In this document: in pieces, positions 1 to 9,500 of the stretch
Numbering within the stretch: the first letter of the stretch is position 1
How the letters are laid out: every line of letters begins with the position of its first letter
Source: Botryococcus braunii
Lineage: Eukaryota > Chlorophyta > Trebouxiophyceae
Direction of reading: 5' to 3'
Length of the DNA stretch: 27,500 nt
Assembly: GCA_002005505.1 (NCBI GenBank)
Contig: KV908463.1
Coordinates: forward strand, 76,637-104,136
Notes under the pieces: generated by a model
What the model was told of the DNA's origin: nothing
Databases searched by the model: none
Seen by the model: the letters and a program-made list of their open reading frames with translations, nothing else
Program-made: the position numbers and the translations under genes

Positions 1-207
1 TTCGGGGCAAAGGGGGAGGGTGAGGTGTGGGTGCAGTATAAGCCCGCTAAGAGCGGGACTGAAATCGGTAGGCCTAGGGAAAGCGACAGTCCTTAGCTGC
101 AGTGCTAAGCTGAAGCGGTTATTGTCGGGTGCAACCGCAGTGGTCCTGCACATGGCTGAAATGCGGCACTGGCCTCTTGTGTTGAGACCGAGGGTAATGA
201 TAATATG
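1..207. other. Non-coding 3' flank of the first gene
   Basis: I see no convincing coding sequence or RNA gene here. It lies directly downstream of the stop codon of the minus-strand gene ending at 208, so part of it is probably that gene's 3' untranslated region. The short plus-strand reading frame across it has no coding character that I can support. Confidence 0.4.
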
Positions 208-1230
208 CTAAGCATTTTGCGCAATACTGCTGAGTTCGCATGAATGCGTGAGAGGTATACTACAAAATATAATGGCTCGGACTACTTCAAAGTGGGCCTG
301 TAAATATAATGAGAGGCTATGATAGCATAGATTTAGTTCGTTTGTTGTGGGTGATAGGACAGATGTGTATCCTGAACAGTTCCAGATCGGGTGCATGCGA
401 GGGTAGGAAATGAGGAACTCATCTAAGTTAGTCCAACTAGATATGGGAGAGGTTCTTACCGGTAAGGTATCTGCAGCCACCGAAGCAATGTCGCTCTGCA
501 GCTTCCCTTCTATATCTTTTGTTATACCTTTCCCTGCAGAAACGGCCTGATCAAGAGGCCCTCTAGCGAGCGCTTCCAAGGAGCTGACCTTTCCTGCCAG
601 AGTTTCTTTTGCCGCCGTAAACAGGTTCTGCGACACAGCGCAAATAGTGTCGTTGACTCTGTATGCATCATTCTTTCCAACAGATAGACAGCTCGTTACA
701 TGGGATAGGTCGTAAGATGCACAGCGTAGTGCTGTCATGTATAGCAAGCAGAACTCGACTCCCGTCATCGAGCCATGGCTCAATGAAGTCGCAACATTGA
801 CTCGCTATCATATTTCAGTAGTGTCACTGCCATGTGACAACCAGAGAGCAGACCTCGGAGAAGTACCGGAGAAAATGTGCCGTTACCTCGATCCCTGACA
901 CGTAGTCTGATAATGCTGAAGACGCAATATTTAAAAGGTATGTTGGTGAAAATTGCTTGGCCGCTCCTTCTATGGAGGACCCGATACCTGAAGTCGCCGT
1001 CAACAGTGAGAGATTCAGAAACGCAGTAAACGCCCAGCACGAAACACATATGGCCAGGATATCATCAGATAAATTGTTTCGTTCACTCAAAAGTCAACAT
1101 CAAGTGCAGACGTACCGTCCACAATTGAGTATCCCAATTGACCGGCATCCTGCACGATCGGGATTTGGGCCGTCGCAACCGATATCCCCAGCAAGAGTAC
1201 GACAATTGATGTGACCGAGACAGATTTCAT
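208..1230 (-). CDS. Putative small secreted protein, four exons, family unknown
   Basis: I do not recognise this protein. The start ATG (1230-1228) opens a classic signal peptide: MKSVSV, then the hydrophobic stretch TSIVVLLLGISV, then ATA before Q22. Proposed exons are 1230-1116, 987-887, 804-460 and 297-208. The introns begin GTACGT, GTAACG and GTAAGA and end in CAG, TAG and CAG. The joins keep frame (phases 1, 0, 0) and predict 216 residues ending at a TAG stop. The third intron has no in-frame stop, so its retention would also give an open product. The mature part is alpha-helical looking, rich in Ala, Ser and Leu, with several Cys (FCLLY, RCASY, SCLSV, TICAV) that could form disulphides after secretion. 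It is divergent from the SR gene at 1639. The second intron is only 82 bp and its acceptor is weak, so the 804 boundary is the least certain. Signal peptide: seen. Extracellular role: inferred. Confidence 0.55.
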
Positions 1231-1638
1231 GATGATCCAATCAATTGAAAAGCTTCAAGGACTGTGAGGTTTCTCGAACATGCGCGGCTTTGTTGTGATT
1301 GTGATCCTTGTGATCTCGAACCTCGGACATGGGAATGGGGGCGACAAATAACAGCACCCTCATGGTACCCCCGTGAATCACGGGCTCGGCCATAACGCTG
1401 CCGTACCATCTGCCAGATGGCATCTGGTCGTTGCTCGGAGCAACTTGCTCCGTACCATCTGAGTAACGCAGGCACGCGCTTTCCCGGCCCGAATTCTAGA
1501 ATCTTCCAAATATCTATGGCAGACGCCTCTTTCGCACGAAATTACCACTCAAACATTTCAACCGCCGCAACCTTACAGTTAGAAAGCCTTTCCGACTCGA
1601 TAAGAAGTCGTTGTGCATTCGCTTAAGGTTGCATTACA
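1231..1638. promoter_or_regulatory. Divergent intergenic region, candidate shared promoter
   Basis: The 408 bp between two opposing start codons (1230 on minus, 1639 on plus) must hold both 5' untranslated regions and both promoters. It contains the motif CGTACCATCTG twice (near 1402 and 1451), with the 15-bp palindrome GTTGCTCGGAGCAAC between them. I could not see a clear TATA box for either gene. Its role as a promoter is inferred from gene geometry alone. Confidence 0.4.
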
Positions 1639-3535
1639 ATGGTGAAGAGCCGCTACATCCTTGTGGTAGAGAACGTGAGTTCTGTCACGCGGTCACACGA
1701 CATTAAGTAAGTTTGGCGGCTCCTTCGCCTTAAAATTACCTATAAAGTTTGGAAAAGGTGGAACAGCTTGGGATATGCGGGGATTGTTTACAGTTGGTTC
1801 GGGTCTGCAGGAAGGAGTTTTTGCGTGGAGGTCCTGTATTGCAAGTGGAGCGCGATGCCAAGGAGCGGATTGCTTTGGTAGAAATGAAAAGGTGAGAAGC
1901 TTCCTCTGTCCTGCATTCAGTTTGAGGCCTCTGGCACGGCCTATGCCGCTGTTTCGTGTTCCTTGTATGGGGTTGTAGGCTTTTCGGATGCGCAAAACTC
2001 TTCAGTTCCTTGTTGTGCTTGCGATCGCGGATTTGTCATGATTTTCATGCGACCTTATTCCAGCGAAGGGCAGGTTAGGGGCTTGTCAGCGAAGTTTAGG
2101 TTAGGGGCTTGTCGGGATGTGTCCGGTTTATCGGGTATTGTAGTTTGCTGAACTTGTACAGAGGGGGGTTTGTTTCCTGTTGCATCTTTTCGCGCTGGGA
2201 GTCTTGACTGTCTGTATTACGTTCTGTGCGTCTTTTTAATTTTGCGGAGGGGGGCTGCCTGAGTTTGTGCAGTGGCTCGCGACGTACCAGTCGAGCGCTC
2301 GTACCAACGCCGCTGTAGTCGCTTGTAATCCACTTCTGCCTTCTACCCTTTTTAGTGTTGTCCAAGGGTACTTTAAAGGATCAGAACACTCTGTCTAAAG
2401 AAGCAGAGGGCAGTCCTGATAGAGGCCTAGGTTTGCTGAAGTGTATGTTCTGTGCTAGGATTAGACAACCTGGGCAGCTTTGGTGGTCTTGGTAGTAGCA
2501 CCCGTTGCATGAATGTAGTGTTGCCCAACTGCCTAGATAGTTCTCATTGGTTGCTGCAGATGACTGCAAATTTTAGTGTAGACTGCAAATGCTGAGTTAC
2601 TGTCTTGCTGTGCGTTTCTATTCCTGAAGGTATGCGTTTCGATTTGTGAAGGTATGCAAAGGAGGTAGTTTCCCCAGGGACTGGTTTGCAGCATTCAGTG
2701 TTGCTGAAGGGATTGGGGGGCGGGGGGTGCAGAGCGGATGATGCCAAATATTGCTGGGATAAGCTTGGTGAGTATGATGTTTGTTCTTGCTGCTTCATTA
2801 TTGCTTGTCATAGGTCTGTTCCTTTGAGTGGAGCTCACATCGTGGTATATTAAGGTGCATCTCATCAAGACTTTGTTTTCTTGAACAGATGGAGCATTTG
2901 TAGACGGCAGAAGATGGAAGGTGGATTTTGCCACACCAGCTGATCTCAAGTACGCCCTTTTTCAGTGACATGCCCTGTTCTTGGGGATGAGAAATTAAGT
3001 TGGAGGGTTACTTATGTAGACGCATGTGTCAGGACAGATCCTGGAAGTCTCTGTCCCAAGTTAGAAATCATTAACCTGTATCGATGTGTCGATGCAGGTT
3101 TTTTGGCTGGAAATGGACGGAAGGGGGGGACTCGCGATCACCTTCACCAGCAAGGTACTCCAAGGGTCTCTGCTGAAGTAGTGTGTGCGATTGAATTGCA
3201 GTGACTGCAGGGGCACACACTTCTGGTGAAGCTGCAGTGTGTGAAAATGATGTCTTGCATTCTGTAACGGATGAAGTATTGGGTTCTCTGGTCTGAAGAT
3301 TAGGATTGTCTGCCTGAGTTGAGTTTCTCCTGCACTGAGAGGAGTTTGGCATGGTTTTGACCTGTGTGAGAGGTCCTGAGTACAAGCATTGTATTGCTGT
3401 GGATTTGTGTGGTGGGGTGGGGTGGTGCTGCTGCTGCATCTGCTGAGTTTTGTGTGGATTGTGGATTTCCTTTGCAGGTCGTCCCGATCCCCATCACAGA
3501 GCCCAGTTCGGTCCCAGAGATCACCATCCGATTGA
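1639..3535 (+). CDS. Small SR-like splicing factor: one RRM plus a short RS tail
   Basis: Six exons join in frame to 119 residues: 1639-1706, 1811-1891, 2733-2767, 2889-2949, 3098-3154 and 3478-3535 (TGA). Residues 1-75 form an RNA-recognition motif: RNP2-like YILVVENV at 6-13, helix 1 ending KKEFLRGG, RNP1-like RIALVEMK at 42-49, helix 2 RADDAKYCWDKLDG, and strand 4 RRWKVDFA. A conserved-looking linker LKFFGWKWTEGG (81-92) leads to an RS domain (93-119) of RS/SP/RSP dipeptides. Such proteins bind exonic RNA and recruit spliceosomal parts through phosphorylated RS repeats in the nucleus. Donors include GTAAGT, GTGAGA, GTGAGT and GTACGC. Exon 3 is a 35-nt microexon. Every phase matches (2, 2, 1, 2, 2). 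The protein is short for an SR factor, so longer isoforms through other 3' exons are possible. It lies divergent from the secreted-protein gene. The exact SR subfamily is not assigned. Confidence 0.88.
2072..2113 (+). repeat. Short direct repeat in SR gene intron 2
   Basis: The 16-mer AGGTTAGGGGCTTGTC occurs at 2072-2087 and again at 2098-2113, 26 bp apart, inside the 841-bp second intron of the SR-like gene. A second, looser repeat (TGAAGGTATGC) lies near 2625 and 2647 in the same intron. I see no function for either. Confidence 0.7.
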
Positions 3536-3835
3536 TTGTGCGCGCTGCTGATCCTTGTGGCCGTGTACAGGTTAAGGCGTTCTCCTGATGGATCTCATGA
3601 TTCTTTCTATTGACCTACCTATTGAGATTGAGCTGGCCAGCTGCAGTTACTTCCTTAATATGTAGTGGTGGAAACTGTTAGTTGGGAGGTGTCCCNTGCC
3701 CATGTGTCAGTGTAGGATGCTTCAATGGGTTTTTTGGGGGGGAAGGGGGTGTTAGAGGCAAGGCCATGTTTTCTCTGGGCCTTGTCTTTGATGTTGTGTT
3801 TGTTTGTATCTCCGGGCGTGTGTGTGTGTCTTGGG

Positions 3836-3838
<3 letters not shown>
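3536..3838. other. Convergent intergenic region
   Basis: This stretch follows the SR gene stop codon and precedes the (GT)n tract. It should hold the 3' untranslated region of the SR gene and perhaps the 3' end of the minus-strand gene to its right. One ambiguous base (N) is present at 3696. I see no convincing exon. Confidence 0.4.
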
Positions 3839-3911
<73 letters not shown>

Positions 3912-3926
3912 TTGGGGGGGGGGGGA
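3839..3926. repeat. (GT)35 microsatellite followed by T7 and a G run
   Basis: There is a perfect (GT)n from 3839 to 3908, then a run of T and a run of G to about 3926. Reading frames through it give only Cys-Val or His-Thr alternation and are not genes. Confidence 0.97.
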
Positions 3927-3987
3927 ATGGGAAAGTGGGGATGGATTGCGTTTGTGGGAACGAACGATGCAGTGTTTGGCTCCCAAC

Positions 3988-4910
3988 TTTTAGTAGTTGA
4001 ACTGCTATGAGCTGTAAACAGTGCAAGCGCATTTGCGTAGTTTGCGTCACCCCATGCTGGTTGGTGTTCATTATCTGCTACGACGTGAATGGTGAAGTTA
4101 TATTGGGGTGTCCACTGGATCGGCCACGAGCTGTCCAACAGCAGTGTCATGTAGTTGAAATCTGACAATGGGGCAGACTTGATTTTCAGAATCAGCATGA
4201 AGGGGATGGGCCTTTTTGATAACTTTATTTTTGTAGAATATCTTTGACTTCAATGAACCTTTTACAGGATTATTAGTTAGATTTCCCTGGAATTGTTGTG
4301 GGGACTAAAGACATTTATCCCTTTTGAGGAAGACAGGGAGTCGCTTTTGTAATAGATTGATGGTTCCCAAAAATCAAATTTTTTTCTCGTATGGATGGAT
4401 CGTCGTCTCGGCTTCTCGAGTACGGTTGTGCGACCATTCTCACCATGTGTTTTCTTGTCCTTTCCCTGATGCTTCCTGTCCAATTTTGGACTGGCTGGTC
4501 TGACAGTTGAGGGGCTGGTTCAAGCTGTCAGACCATGTAGATGTTGCAGATGAAACTCTTCTGACTGCTGATACAGCCCGTGCCCACTCCTGGTGTGAAG
4601 CAAATGGGGCGTCATTGTAACATGATGGGTTGGCCCAAGGTAAGTTGCCATTGAAGCATTGGGGCTGTATTGGGGTAATGCATGCGGCTATTCACTGGTG
4701 ACCGCATGGTTTGGCAACGGTGGGCAAGTGGTTACAGCTAACGGCAGTTGTTTTCCTGGTTACATTGGGGCTCTTACAGACTGCATGGGCTCCAGTCCAT
4801 GAGCAATCTATGGTCGAGAATTCCACACGAAGATTGTAGAAAGTTTGCCGCGGAAGATGATTGTCGACTGCATCAAATATAAAGCTCTTGTTGAGTAGCA
4901 TCGTCATCAT
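3988..4910 (-). CDS. Unrecognised multi-exon gene, three coding-like exons (partial)
   Basis: Three minus-strand segments look coding and join in frame. The first, about 4910-4764, includes NKSFIFDAVDNHLPRQ and CSWTGAHAVCKSPN and ends at a GTAACC donor in phase 0. The second, 4664-4444, follows the acceptor CCAATACAG, starts PQCFNGNLPWANPSCYND and ends at GTGAGA in phase 2. The third starts near 4211 (weak acceptor AAAAAG) and runs WPIPFMLILKIKSAPLSD and IQWTPQYNFTIHVVADNE to a possible donor near 3988. Cysteines, Trp/Pro-rich text and an Asn-Phe-Thr glycosylation site suggest a secreted or lumenal domain, but I recognise no family. The true 5' end probably lies further right (see 5038-5430) and the 3' end to the left of 3988. 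The coding call rests on phase consistency and amino-acid character only. Confidence 0.45.
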
Positions 4911-5037
4911 TGGTGCAGCAGATCATTAATAAATTCAACATGTTTCATTCCGGACATGCAAAACAAAAAGGTTCTAACTATCCTGACCGGAGGCGTAAAG
5001 GTGTGAAAGGCTCTTGCATGTGATCAGATGCATCCAT

Positions 5038-5430
5038 TTAAACGGCTACTCCCTGACCTCCTGATATATGCGATCTCATCCAGTATAAAACATCCCCATC
5101 TTTGGTATCCATGTCCCTGTCAGTGCAGCTAGTGTTTGAATCACAATACTTGTCTTTTGGTGGTCTCAATGTCTGCCAATGGGTGAACCGCTCTCTGCAC
5201 CCTGAAAGACGCAACAACCTGATGTTCCCTCTCGGGGCAAACGTCGGGTAGCTAACACATAATGGTTGTTTCCATGTACTACATTCATTTTCTGGGGCTC
5301 GTTCGCATATTGGGTACCTATTTACTGATGACGTATGATACCTCAAAAAATGGTAATTCATGTGCTCCACCACACGATTGACTCTTGAACGTGTGACAAC
5401 AACCTTTGTCTCTTTGTACTTGCGCAAACC
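5038..5430 (-). CDS. Candidate exon of the same or a neighbouring unknown gene
   Basis: An open frame follows a good 3' splice site on the minus strand (ATATTTGCCTTACAG, exon from 5430), beginning GLRKYKETKVVVTRSRV, with Cys-containing text (YPICERAPENECSTWKQ) further on. It stays open to a TAA at 5040-5038, but internal GT sites (for example after SSVNR) could end the exon sooner. It has the same strand and a similar Cys-rich style as the exons at 3988-4910, so it may be an upstream exon of that gene. I do not recognise the product, and the evidence is weak. Confidence 0.3.
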   Translation of the reverse strand, partial: GLRKYKETKVVVTRSRVNRVVEHMNYHFLRYHTSSVNRYPICERAPENECSTWKQPLCVSYPTFAPRGNIRLLRLSGCRERFTHWQTLRPPKDKYCDSNTSCTDRDMDTKDGDVLYWMRSHISGGQGVAV

Positions 5431-5776
5431 CTGTAAGGCAAATATTGCAATGTGAATTGATATCATATACCCCACTAAGCACTTGCATATGCCCTAACAC
5501 AAATCAGATGGTCAGACGCTGACGGGAGCCAAAGATGCCTGCAGCTATTGTATCATCATAACAACAGTGCATGACAAAAAAGAAAGGAGCAACTTTTGCA
5601 CCCCCTTTCAACTTCTATCCTCCTCCTTCCCATTCCACTGCAAATTTGTTCACTCTTTAGGTTTCACTCTTTATTTCAAATGTGTTTCAGTCACGATAAA
5701 AGCCATGCCTGGAACAAGAGTAGATGCTACCGCCCATCGGCGGAAGGGCAGTTTCGTCCATGTGAACCGTTGGTAT
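5431..5776. other. Region between the unknown gene and the LINE 3' end
   Basis: The part next to 5430 reads as an intron on the minus strand. A short minus-strand frame near 5770-5738 (MDETALPPMGG before a GTAGCA) could be an upstream exon cut off by the LINE, but this is speculative. Nothing else is seen. Confidence 0.3.
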
Positions 5777-6038
5777 GGAAGGAAGGAAGGAAGGAATTAC
5801 ATCAACCCAGCCCAAAGGGCTGATGAGATGGAAAACCGAACACCGACGCAGCAAGACACCGAGAGAAACCAAACACAAACCCTAAGAATCAAGGCCAAAC
5901 ACAAACCCAAAGTACCGAGTGGGGAGCCAAGAGCACAAAGGAAGGGCATGAAAGCCCCAGGACACAGAGGAAGGGGCAGGAAAGCCCCAGGACACAGCCC
6001 AAGAGTGGGCAAGGGCCAGCAAAGGGCAAGACACAAAC

Positions 6039-9000
6039 CTAAGACCGAAACTGAAAACAATCATAAATGAAGTTAACCACAGACTGAAGGTCATCTTGCC
6101 AGACGAACTGACGTAACGACCGAAAGGGGGAACGAAAAAGATGGGGGTAACGGTCCCGGATCGGCTGAAGGGCCGAACAGGAAAAGACAAGGTGGTGTTC
6201 ATCACCCACCAAACCAGCCTGACACTGATCACAGAACCGGTGGGAACGGGGGATGCCCCGACGACGACCAGCATCAATAGGAAGGTTGTGAACCCCCATG
6301 CGGAATCGATGGAAAACCCTCAACTTGGAAACACTCATACGTAACCACAAAAGCCTAGAGAGAGTGGCGCGGGACGGACTATTAAACCACCTAGAGTATG
6401 TGCAAAGCTGAGCCCGCTCAGACGGGCAGAGACGAGGAGAGACATGCAAGCCCTCCCAGGGTTGGCGGCCATGCCGACGCAAGAGGTCCCGAAGGGACGG
6501 CATATCAATCGGATGAGGGGCTTGACAATCTATCTGATAAGGATAGCCAACCTTAATAAGGGCCTTCATGAAATACCCTGCCCAAGTGGGAGTACGGGTA
6601 GTGACGCCATAAAAGCACGAGTCGCGAAGAATCAAGGCATAAAGATGATCATGAGGCAAAGACACCAACGAGTTCCAAAAGGTGGCCATACGCTTCAGCC
6701 AGTGATGAGCGAGGGGTTGAAGCCCCAACTCAGCTAACAAAATCGGAGTGGCCACCGAGGGGCGCACCCCTAACAACATCTTCAACATGACCAAGTAACT
6801 AGACTCTAAGAGCTGAACAGAAGGGGCCGCAGCCGGTGAACGAAAAGAACGCCATCCCCAAATCTCACATGCATATGACGCCGTGGGCACAACACACATG
6901 AGAATCAACTTAAGAAGAAGACCTATAGAGGCCGCGCACTGCAGGTTACCATACTTACGCATAAGGGAGCTCCACGTGGCCCACATTTTACCATTCAGCA
7001 GGCCAAAGGTGCCCCCCACACCCCCAACCGAGGATAAAATAACACCCAAGTATTTCTTAGTATATACGACGGGAAGCATGACCCCGTCACAAACCCACTG
7101 AAAGGAAGGGGGCGACTCGGGCGACGATGGAAAGACCATGACATCGGTCTTAATGGGATTAATACGCATATACGAAAAGCCACACCAATGAACAACGGCG
7201 TCAATGAGTTGTTGCAAGCCCTCTGCCGTTTCAGCAAGAAGTATCAAATCATCAGCGTACATTTGAGCCGGGACATGAGTCCCATCTCGAGTTTGGGGAC
7301 CAACCCCAGGACAAGTAGCCCGAATCTGCCTAAGGAGCCCATCAGCATAAACCGTGAATAACGTGGGACTAATCGGAGACCCCTGGGTAACCCCAGCACC
7401 CGAAGCGTGGAAAGATCCAGCCATGCCCCCAGCAACAACCGTAAACCGAACACCATCATACGTGGACCGTACCGCGCGGATAAAACCTTCAGCCACCCCG
7501 AGGCGCCTGAGGGCCTCCCATAAGTAATGCCGAGGAACACGATCATAGGCTTTAGATAGATCTAAGAAACAGCAATACAACGGGGCAGTGGGCGTAGCTA
7601 AGTCAACAAAATGCTGTAGAGTAAACAACGCATGTAACGTCGAGAACCCAGGGCGGAAACCACATTGCTCAGGACAGCGAAAGCGATTTTCTTCTAAATA
7701 CCGCACGAGTCGGGTGTTCAACAATGAGGCATAGAGGCGAACTAAGGGGTCTTGCACAGCAATGGGGCGATAATTCGTGGTATCAAGCACAGACCGGGAG
7801 GAGTCTTTCAGGACCGGGGTGACTGTGAGGATGTCATGGTCAGGGGGCAGACACCCCGCGCCTAACATAGCATTCAAAATTGCAGTGAGGGATGGGGCCA
7901 ATAAGTGAGGGGGAGCCACCACCTCCGGGGTCCTACACTGTTGCGCAAACCGAAGGAACTCAGAGGGGAACCCACCAAGCCCTGCTGCTCTACCGGGTTT
8001 CAATGCCGACAAAGCAACTTCCACCTCTACGGGAGTGAAAGGCCTGTGAAGATCACTAAGGACCTGCACAACCTGGTGTGGAAAAGCCACCTCTGAGAGG
8101 GGTGCATGATCCACCACCGAAGAGCCCTGGAGGCCTGCGGCAAAGGATTCCCATGCAGAGGGATGACACAGAGGACCTGGGAGCGGGGGTGGGGAGCCAT
8201 TGAGCAGGCGCCAAAACCGGCGGGGCTCCGTATGGAACATTGCAATAACGTCTTGAAGCTGAGTCAGGAGCCAAGACCTCTTTTGAGACCTCACGAAGGA
8301 ATGGTACCGGCGTTCCAAGAGAACCACTGGGGGAGCCCGCCATCCTAGCTGCCTACCCAACCTCTTCCACTCCCGTTTTAACGCAAAACACTGGTGAGTG
8401 AAGAAAGGCTTCCACGGCGGCCGAGAAGGGGGACTTTCCCGCCGCGACACCTTCATATGCGCATGTGTAGCTGACCGAGAAATGACAGCCATAAGAAGAG
8501 AAGATGCCCCAGGGAGATCACCCGATTGAGCAAGTTCTGCGCATGTACGTAATGAGGGCTCCTCCCCTTCTAAGGCCTGCACATAGGCACGACGGTGGGT
8601 CCCTTTCCACGTGACACGAGAGACCTTATGGAGTGGGAGAGGAGTCGAGGAACAATGCAAGACTGGAATCTGAAGAAGAACATGGAGAGAATAATGATCA
8701 GAACCTCGTAAGTCAGCTTGCACCCGAATACTCGTGACATGAGGAAGAAGGGGCGCTGAGACTAAGACATGATCAGGACGGGTGCCTCCCCGAGGAGTGG
8801 GAAAAGAAGGGGGCTCATGGAGATCCCCATCGACCCGCCCCGTGCAGAGAACCAACCCTGTTGTCGCAGACAAATCCACTAAACGACGGCCATGTGGATT
8901 TTGGCCAACCGGCACTGGGACAACTGAAGAAGACGACGTGGATGCAAAAGAAACTCGAGCATTGAAATCACCCGCCAACACCACTGAACCATCGAGCAAA

Positions 9001-9044
9001 GCCTCCTGAATGCGACCCTCAAGCTCAGCCATCCGATGAGGCAT
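6039..9044 (-). CDS. LINE polyprotein: endonuclease C-half, reverse transcriptase, Cys/His motif
   Basis: This is an uninterrupted frame of 1001 residues. Residues 23-30 (LAGDFNAR) and 113-120 (RGSDHYSL) are the GDFN and SDH motifs of exonuclease-endonuclease-phosphatase (APE) folds. The reverse transcriptase follows. Motif A is FLDLSKAYD at 493-501, next comes GVTQGSPISPTLF, and the catalytic YADD is at 596-599 in YADDLILLA. Both catalytic Asp-containing motifs are intact. A C-terminal CDQC (938-941) with EHH and C956 resembles the zinc-binding tail common after RT in LINEs. The enzyme would nick target DNA and prime reverse transcription of its own RNA. The first ATG here is not the natural start: the frame joins an upstream endonuclease segment (9045-9496) through a frameshift. 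Such a long open RT frame suggests recent insertion or relaxed but brief decay. Confidence 0.95.
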   Translation of the reverse strand: MPHRMAELEGRIQEALLDGSVVLAGDFNARVSFASTSSSSVVPVPVGQNPHGRRLVDLSATTGLVLCTGRVDGDLHEPPSFPTPRGGTRPDHVLVSAPLLPHVTSIRVQADLRGSDHYSLHVLLQIPVLHCSSTPLPLHKVSRVTWKGTHRRAYVQALEGEEPSLRTCAELAQSGDLPGASSLLMAVISRSATHAHMKVSRRESPPSRPPWKPFFTHQCFALKREWKRLGRQLGWRAPPVVLLERRYHSFVRSQKRSWLLTQLQDVIAMFHTEPRRFWRLLNGSPPPLPGPLCHPSAWESFAAGLQGSSVVDHAPLSEVAFPHQVVQVLSDLHRPFTPVEVEVALSALKPGRAAGLGGFPSEFLRFAQQCRTPEVVAPPHLLAPSLTAILNAMLGAGCLPPDHDILTVTPVLKDSSRSVLDTTNYRPIAVQDPLVRLYASLLNTRLVRYLEENRFRCPEQCGFRPGFSTLHALFTLQHFVDLATPTAPLYCCFLDLSKAYDRVPRHYLWEALRRLGVAEGFIRAVRSTYDGVRFTVVAGGMAGSFHASGAGVTQGSPISPTLFTVYADGLLRQIRATCPGVGPQTRDGTHVPAQMYADDLILLAETAEGLQQLIDAVVHWCGFSYMRINPIKTDVMVFPSSPESPPSFQWVCDGVMLPVVYTKKYLGVILSSVGGVGGTFGLLNGKMWATWSSLMRKYGNLQCAASIGLLLKLILMCVVPTASYACEIWGWRSFRSPAAAPSVQLLESSYLVMLKMLLGVRPSVATPILLAELGLQPLAHHWLKRMATFWNSLVSLPHDHLYALILRDSCFYGVTTRTPTWAGYFMKALIKVGYPYQIDCQAPHPIDMPSLRDLLRRHGRQPWEGLHVSPRLCPSERAQLCTYSRWFNSPSRATLSRLLWLRMSVSKLRVFHRFRMGVHNLPIDAGRRRGIPRSHRFCDQCQAGLVGDEHHLVFSCSALQPIRDRYPHLFRSPFRSLRQFVWQDDLQSVVNFIYDCFQFRS

Positions 9045-9496
9045 GGGAACCTCTTGGAGACGGGGAGAGCCCTCGGGGGAACATACACCCCTCCCACATA
9101 CAGAGGTGGGGAATGGGCACCCATGAAAGTCACTTTAACCCACAATGAAGAAGATGTGGAACCCCACAATTGCGCACTTTACCCACTATGATCCCGCACA
9201 GCAATCAGCATACCAAGACCCCTCTTGTGGGGGAGGGGAAGTGGAGAAAAGGAAGGAGAAGATAAGGATAGAAACACCCGATAATCCCTAAACAAAGCTG
9301 GGTCATACGCATGGGAGAGTGTTTCCTGCAGAAGAATCACATCATGTTCCCGAAAATAAGAAAAATAATCATGGAGAGCAACCTTCGAGTCGGTTAGGCC
9401 ATTCACGTTCCACACTAAAATGGATCCGGGGTATGGGAAATGGAAGACCGTTGGGAAGGGCAGTGTACATGCATGGCAGTGGTCCGATGCCCCCAT
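9045..9496 (-). pseudogene. LINE endonuclease N-terminal half, disrupted
   Basis: This is the N-terminal half of the APE-like endonuclease. The frame from ATG 9496 contains ILVWNVNGLTDSK and VILLQETLSHAYDP, matching the first strand (WNVNG) and the metal-binding QET motif. An in-frame TAA at 9181-9179 interrupts it directly after VRDHSG. The same frame continues as QLWGSTSSSLWVKVTF and LYVGGVYVPP. A one-base frameshift, best placed at the C5 run on the minus strand (plus-strand G5 at 9075-9079), then moves the reading into the 1001-residue frame. Both lesions lie in the endonuclease. Either could be a real mutation, and the homopolymer one could be a sequencing error. Confidence 0.85.
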
Positions 9497-9500
9497 GACT

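Larger units (their letters stand above)
5777..9500 (-). mobile_element. APE-type non-LTR retrotransposon (LINE)
   Basis: The element reads right to left: endonuclease, reverse transcriptase, C-terminal Cys/His motif, then about 260 bp of 3' untranslated region. It probably ends at a short (TTCC)n tail on the minus strand (plus-strand GGAA repeats at about 5778-5796). That tail fits target-primed insertion of LINEs that end in simple repeats. The 5' end is put near 9500 because the reading frame opens at 9496; no target-site duplication could be recognised, so both ends are approximate. The 3' untranslated region holds an approximate duplicate of GAAAGCCCCAGGACACAG (near 5948 and 5978). No second ORF (gag-like ORF1) lies upstream, so the copy may be 5' truncated or of an ORF2-only type. 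The clade is not assigned. Confidence 0.93.

Noticed and set aside
5567..6070. A 167-residue plus-strand frame across the LINE 3' end
   Set aside because: It is antisense to the LINE 3' untranslated region and tail. Low-complexity Lys/Arg/Pro text comes from the short duplicated segment there.
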